64,000 nucleotides of DNA from CBFIDE01 sp965661265 (GTDB lineage: Bacteria > Bacteroidota > Bacteroidia > Flavobacteriales > Schleiferiaceae): the NCBI GenBank assembly GCA_965661265.1, contig CBFIDE010000010.1, positions 1 to 64,000 of the forward strand. The letters are read 5' to 3'. Both the position numbers and the translations under genes were made by a program. Numbering within the stretch: the first letter of the stretch is position 1; every line of letters starts with the position of its first letter. This document shows positions 61,334 through 64,000 of the stretch, piece after piece. The notes below the pieces were generated by a model. That model was given only the letters and a program-made list of their open reading frames with translations, was not told the DNA's origin and did no database searches.

Positions 61334-62365
61334 ATGAGTGAAATGGACCGCTTACTAGATGGAGAGCCTGAAGGACTCTCTTCTGAAGAGCTAGATATTG
61401 AAAAAAAATTAAGGCCCCTAAGTTTTGATGACTTTGCGGGTCAAGAGAAAGTCTTGGACAATCTTAAGATTTTTGTGGAGGCTGCAAACCAAAGAGAGGA
61501 GGCCTTGGACCATGTTCTTCTTCATGGACCTCCAGGCTTAGGTAAAACTACATTGGCGCATGTGTTGGCAAATGAACTAGGGAGTAATATTAAAATTACC
61601 TCCGGTCCTGTTATTGACAAGCCAGGTGATCTTGCAGGATTGCTTACAAACCTGGAAGAGAGAGATGTTCTCTTTATAGATGAAATTCACAGATTAAGTC
61701 CCATTGTAGAAGAATATCTTTATTCTGCGATGGAAGATTATAGAATTGATATAATGATAGAAAGTGGGCCTAGCGCTCGCAGTGTACAGATCAATTTAAA
61801 TCCTTTCACACTTATTGGAGCTACTACAAGGTCTGGTCTTTTAACGGCTCCTTTAAGAGCAAGATTTGGAATCAATAGTAGACTACAATATTATTCAACA
61901 GAACTTCTATCCACAATTGTAGAAAGATCATCTACTATTCTCAATGTACCAATCCATGAAAATGCTGCTGTTGAAATAGCAAGAAGAAGTAGAGGAACAC
62001 CCAGAATAGCAAATGCCCTTCTGAGAAGAATGAGAGACTTTGCTCAGGTTAAAGGAGAGGGTGTGATTACCTTAGAAATTGCTAAATACGGTTTGAAGGC
62101 GTTAAATGTAGATGAATACGGACTAGATGAAATGGACAATAGACTTCTCACAAGCTTGATTGATAAATTTAAAGGAGGCCCTGTTGGGATGACCACATTG
62201 GCCACTGCTGTCGGAGAGCAAGCAGCCACTTTAGAAGAAGTATACGAACCCTTTTTGATTCAAGAAGGTTTTATTGCAAGAACTCAAAGAGGAAGGGTAG
62301 CCACAGATAAGGCGTACCACCATTTAAACCGAGATAAACCTCAACAACAAGGTGGGCTTTTCTGA
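61334..62365 (+). CDS. ruvB: Holliday junction helicase RuvB
   Basis: Motor ATPase that drives branch migration with RuvA. 343 residues: Walker A GPPGLGKTTLAH, Walker B VLFIDEIHRL, sensor 1 LIGATTRSG, arginine finger in PLRARFGI, and a C-terminal winged helix (YEPFLIQEGFIARTQRGR). A near-consensus -7 box (TATCTTTA) lies 6 nt before the ATG. Overlaps queG by 14 bp. Confidence 0.96.
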   Translation: MSEMDRLLDGEPEGLSSEELDIEKKLRPLSFDDFAGQEKVLDNLKIFVEAANQREEALDHVLLHGPPGLGKTTLAHVLANELGSNIKITSGPVIDKPGDLAGLLTNLEERDVLFIDEIHRLSPIVEEYLYSAMEDYRIDIMIESGPSARSVQINLNPFTLIGATTRSGLLTAPLRARFGINSRLQYYSTELLSTIVERSSTILNVPIHENAAVEIARRSRGTPRIANALLRRMRDFAQVKGEGVITLEIAKYGLKALNVDEYGLDEMDNRLLTSLIDKFKGGPVGMTTLATAVGEQAATLEEVYEPFLIQEGFIARTQRGRVATDKAYHHLNRDKPQQQGGLF

Positions 62366-63287
62366 AATAAATAAAGCTAACTACTCTAAGTTGATCAAGG
62401 CAAAGGCATCAGATCTTGGTTTTATGGCTTGCGGTATTTCAAAGGCTGATTTCCTAGAGAAAGAAGCTCCATTATTGGAACAATGGCTGAGTAGCAAATA
62501 CCATGGAGAAATGTCGTGGATGGAGAATCACTTTGATAAGAGATTAGATCCAAGAAAACTTTTTGATGGCGCAAAGTCAGTTGTATCAGTTATTCTTAAT
62601 TATTACCCTTCTGAAGTCCAAAAGGATCAAGAGGCACCTAAAGTCTCAAAGTATGCATATGGACTAGATTATCATCATGTACTAAAAGATAAGCTTAAAG
62701 AGCTTTTAAATCATATTCAAGAGGAGATTGGAGAGGTAGCAGGACGTGCTTTTGTAGATTCTGCTCCAGTAATGGATAGAGCTTGGGCTGAAAAGTCTGG
62801 AATAGGATGGGTGGGTAAGCATAGCTTACTTTTAAATAAGGAAAGCGGAAGTTTCTTTTTTATTGGTGAACTTATTTTGGATTTAGATCTAGAATATGAT
62901 TTGAGCACAAAGGATTATTGCGGCAGCTGCACTAAATGTATAGATTCATGCCCAACTCAGGCAATAGTTCAAGATAAGGTAGTTGATGGATCAAAGTGTA
63001 TTAGCTATTTGACTATTGAGTTAAAAGATCAAATACCCTTGGAGTTCAATAATAAAATGGAAAATTGGGCCTTTGGCTGTGATATTTGCCAAGATGTTTG
63101 TCCATGGAACAGATTTTCTAAGCCTCATCAAGTACCAGAGTTTAATCCGCATCCTGATCTTTTAGGAATGACTAAAAAGGAGTGGAATGAAATAACAGAG
63201 GAAGTGTTTCAGGTGCTATTTAAAAAATCGGCTGTAAAGCGGACAAAATTTAAAGGTCTAAAAAGAAATTTAAACTTTTTAAATTAA
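62352..63287 (+). CDS. queG: Epoxyqueuosine reductase QueG
   Basis: Cobalamin and iron-sulfur enzyme reducing epoxyqueuosine to queuosine in tRNA, the step after QueA (31243-32298). 311 residues from GTG 62352, inside the end of ruvB. Two 4Fe-4S motifs: CGSCTKCIDSCPTQAI near 190-205 and CDICQDVCPWN near 240-250. DSAPVMDRAWAEKSGIGWVG is the family signature. The coupling to ruvB is probably a genome-order accident. Confidence 0.95.
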   Translation: MGFSEINKANYSKLIKAKASDLGFMACGISKADFLEKEAPLLEQWLSSKYHGEMSWMENHFDKRLDPRKLFDGAKSVVSVILNYYPSEVQKDQEAPKVSKYAYGLDYHHVLKDKLKELLNHIQEEIGEVAGRAFVDSAPVMDRAWAEKSGIGWVGKHSLLLNKESGSFFFIGELILDLDLEYDLSTKDYCGSCTKCIDSCPTQAIVQDKVVDGSKCISYLTIELKDQIPLEFNNKMENWAFGCDICQDVCPWNRFSKPHQVPEFNPHPDLLGMTKKEWNEITEEVFQVLFKKSAVKRTKFKGLKRNLNFLN

Positions 63288-63901
63288 TCAAAGGTATAGA
63301 GCAATGCCGTGCTCAGCGTGAGGTTTCTTTGTCCAGCTTTTCCAATTCTAGCAAAAAGGAATTGAGAACCTGTGGGAGCAGAGCCTTCACGAGTAGGTGT
63401 GATGCTATAGTTCGTTCGGAAATCCAAAGACCAATTTTCATTAAAGTGATAAGAAACTCCGATAATCCCAGTAAGATTAAAAGTGTAGAATTCAGGAAAG
63501 ATGACTCTTGGGCCAGAAATATCCTCTTCTGAAGCACTGACTAAAATGTCTAAGGCAGGACCTCCAAAATAACTCAGTTGCTTATTTCTAAAATAAAATA
63601 AAAGAGGAATTTCGATATAATTCAACCTCAGCTTATAGAAATTAGAGGTGTCACTATTAGGCTCTCTGGAACCTTTCATGATAAAAGCCAATTCACCTTG
63701 CAGCCTTAATTTATCTTTTAGATTCCAATCAGTATAGGCTCCAAAGTGAAAGCCAGTCAAATCAAACCCTCCAAGATTGTCACCATCCACTTGGTTAGAG
63801 GTTAAGCCACCATAGATGCCGCCACCAAAACCTTGCGCTTGAGAATAAATCGCTGTAAAGGAAAAAAAAAGAATTAAAACAGACTGCTTAAAGTATAGCA
63901 T
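63284..63901 (-). CDS. PorT-like outer-membrane beta-barrel protein
   Basis: 205 residues: signal peptide (MLYFKQSVLILFFSFTAIYSQAQ), then a Gly-rich start (GFGGGIYGGLTSNQVDGD) and eight or so amphipathic strands (LRLNYIEIPLLFYFR, YFGGPALDILVSA, TFNLTGIIGVSYHF) ending in LTLSTALLYTFD, a C-terminal Phe-type last strand. This fits the PorT/OMP_b-brl family common in Bacteroidota. Stop overlaps the queG stop by 4 bp. Its 5' end overlaps the preceding minus-strand frame by 14 bp, so the two genes may be coupled. Confidence 0.88.
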   Translation of the reverse strand: MLYFKQSVLILFFSFTAIYSQAQGFGGGIYGGLTSNQVDGDNLGGFDLTGFHFGAYTDWNLKDKLRLQGELAFIMKGSREPNSDTSNFYKLRLNYIEIPLLFYFRNKQLSYFGGPALDILVSASEEDISGPRVIFPEFYTFNLTGIIGVSYHFNENWSLDFRTNYSITPTREGSAPTGSQFLFARIGKAGQRNLTLSTALLYTFD

Positions 63902-64000
63902 GCCCTACTTGTACTATTTCATAAGTAGCTCTATCATAAATAATGACAATTGCTGAAACATTGCTTAGCACCCATTTTGGGTCAATTGTTAGAGAATAAG
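63888..64000 (-). CDS. 3' end of an Omp28-like protein (5' end outside window)
   Basis: Reading the minus strand from the window edge in this frame gives an open stretch of 36 codons to TAA: TIDPKWVLSNVSAIVIIYDR, then ATYEIVQVGHAIL. The pattern W-x-L-x-N-x-S-x-(I/V)x(V/I)xY(D) followed by EIVQVxxxxL resembles the C-terminus of Omp28-related outer-membrane proteins. No start is visible, and no sorting domain follows. Family assignment is tentative; that it is coding is likely because it overlaps the next gene by 14 bp. Confidence 0.5.
   Translation of the reverse strand, partial: YSLTIDPKWVLSNVSAIVIIYDRATYEIVQVGHAIL

Noticed and set aside
1..64000. CRISPR array, insertion sequence, toxin-antitoxin pair or defence island
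   Set aside because: No regularly spaced repeats, transposase or nuclease-type genes found; nearly all genes are housekeeping with conserved order.

Overview
The window looks like core chromosome from a marine-type member of Bacteroidota, most likely Flavobacteriales. Supporting evidence: AT-rich DNA with few Shine-Dalgarno sites; many promoters of the Bacteroidota form (TTG, 17-23 nt, TAnnTTTG); a type IX secretion sorting domain at the end of the protein at 37362-39347; an alternative complex III (act) operon joined to an aa3 oxidase; and phylum-typical neighbours such as prs-rplY-pth, DUF4271-hemD-rnpA-S41 protease and ftsX-DUF3098-uppP-truB. I see no CRISPR array, transposase, integrase, phage module or rRNA. 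One tRNA gene (Leu, CAA) is present.

Layout. 1-2018 (minus): prs, rplY and the 5' part of pth. 2187-4347 (plus): tRNA-Leu, a dCMP deaminase and an S41 protease. 4401-7002 (minus): a small acidic lipoprotein, glyS and a MarC-family protein. 7082-12770 (plus): a DUF3109 protein, class I ribonucleotide reductase nrdBA behind a good promoter with an overlapping palindrome, a secreted protein whose signal-peptide DNA contains a terminator-like hairpin, a hypothetical protein and two tiny membrane proteins. 12776-13792 (minus): a helix-turn-helix regulator. 14045-16159 (plus): an M20 peptidase and a frameshifted lipoprotein remnant. 16261-17439 (minus): glutaryl-CoA dehydrogenase. 17642-22479 (plus): DUF4271, hemD, rnpA, a second S41 protease and an O-antigen-ligase-like protein. 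22390-30530 (minus): rlmN, a polyprenyl synthase, an MscS channel, dnaG and three envelope-glycan genes coupled behind dnaG. 30538-35039: a DUF3575-like protein, queA, a hypothetical protein, then tdk-alr. 35079-42427: an M1 aminopeptidase lipoprotein, a small membrane protein, a secreted PNGase F-like T9SS protein, an MmcQ-type protein, truB, uppP, DUF3098 and ftsX. 42554-49284 (plus): a SPOR protein, a sirtuin, then rimP-nusA-infB. 49346-49795 (minus): a small SPOR protein. 49965-61203 (plus): actABCDEF-coxBA. 61334-63287 (plus): ruvB-queG. 63284-64000 (minus): a PorT-like barrel and the 3' end of another gene.

How the genes work together. The act-cox operon encodes a complete quinol to cytochrome c to oxygen branch, ending with oxidase subunits II and I; subunits III and IV are not in the window. 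Nucleotide supply (prs, dCMP deaminase, nrdBA, tdk), translation (rplY, pth, glyS, rimP-nusA-infB, rnpA, truB, queA, queG, rlmN), replication and recombination (dnaG, ruvB) and envelope building (uppP, alr, ftsX, ligases, glycosyltransferase) make up the rest.

I found no clearly novel multi-gene system. The most interesting signals are small: an alanine racemase that keeps only the tail of a MurF domain; loss of all or most zinc ligands in three unrelated enzymes (DnaG, thymidine kinase, sirtuin); -7 promoter boxes sitting 4-6 nt from start codons, which suggests leaderless mRNAs; a terminator-like hairpin inside a signal-peptide coding sequence; and a lipoprotein gene broken exactly at its lipobox cysteine.
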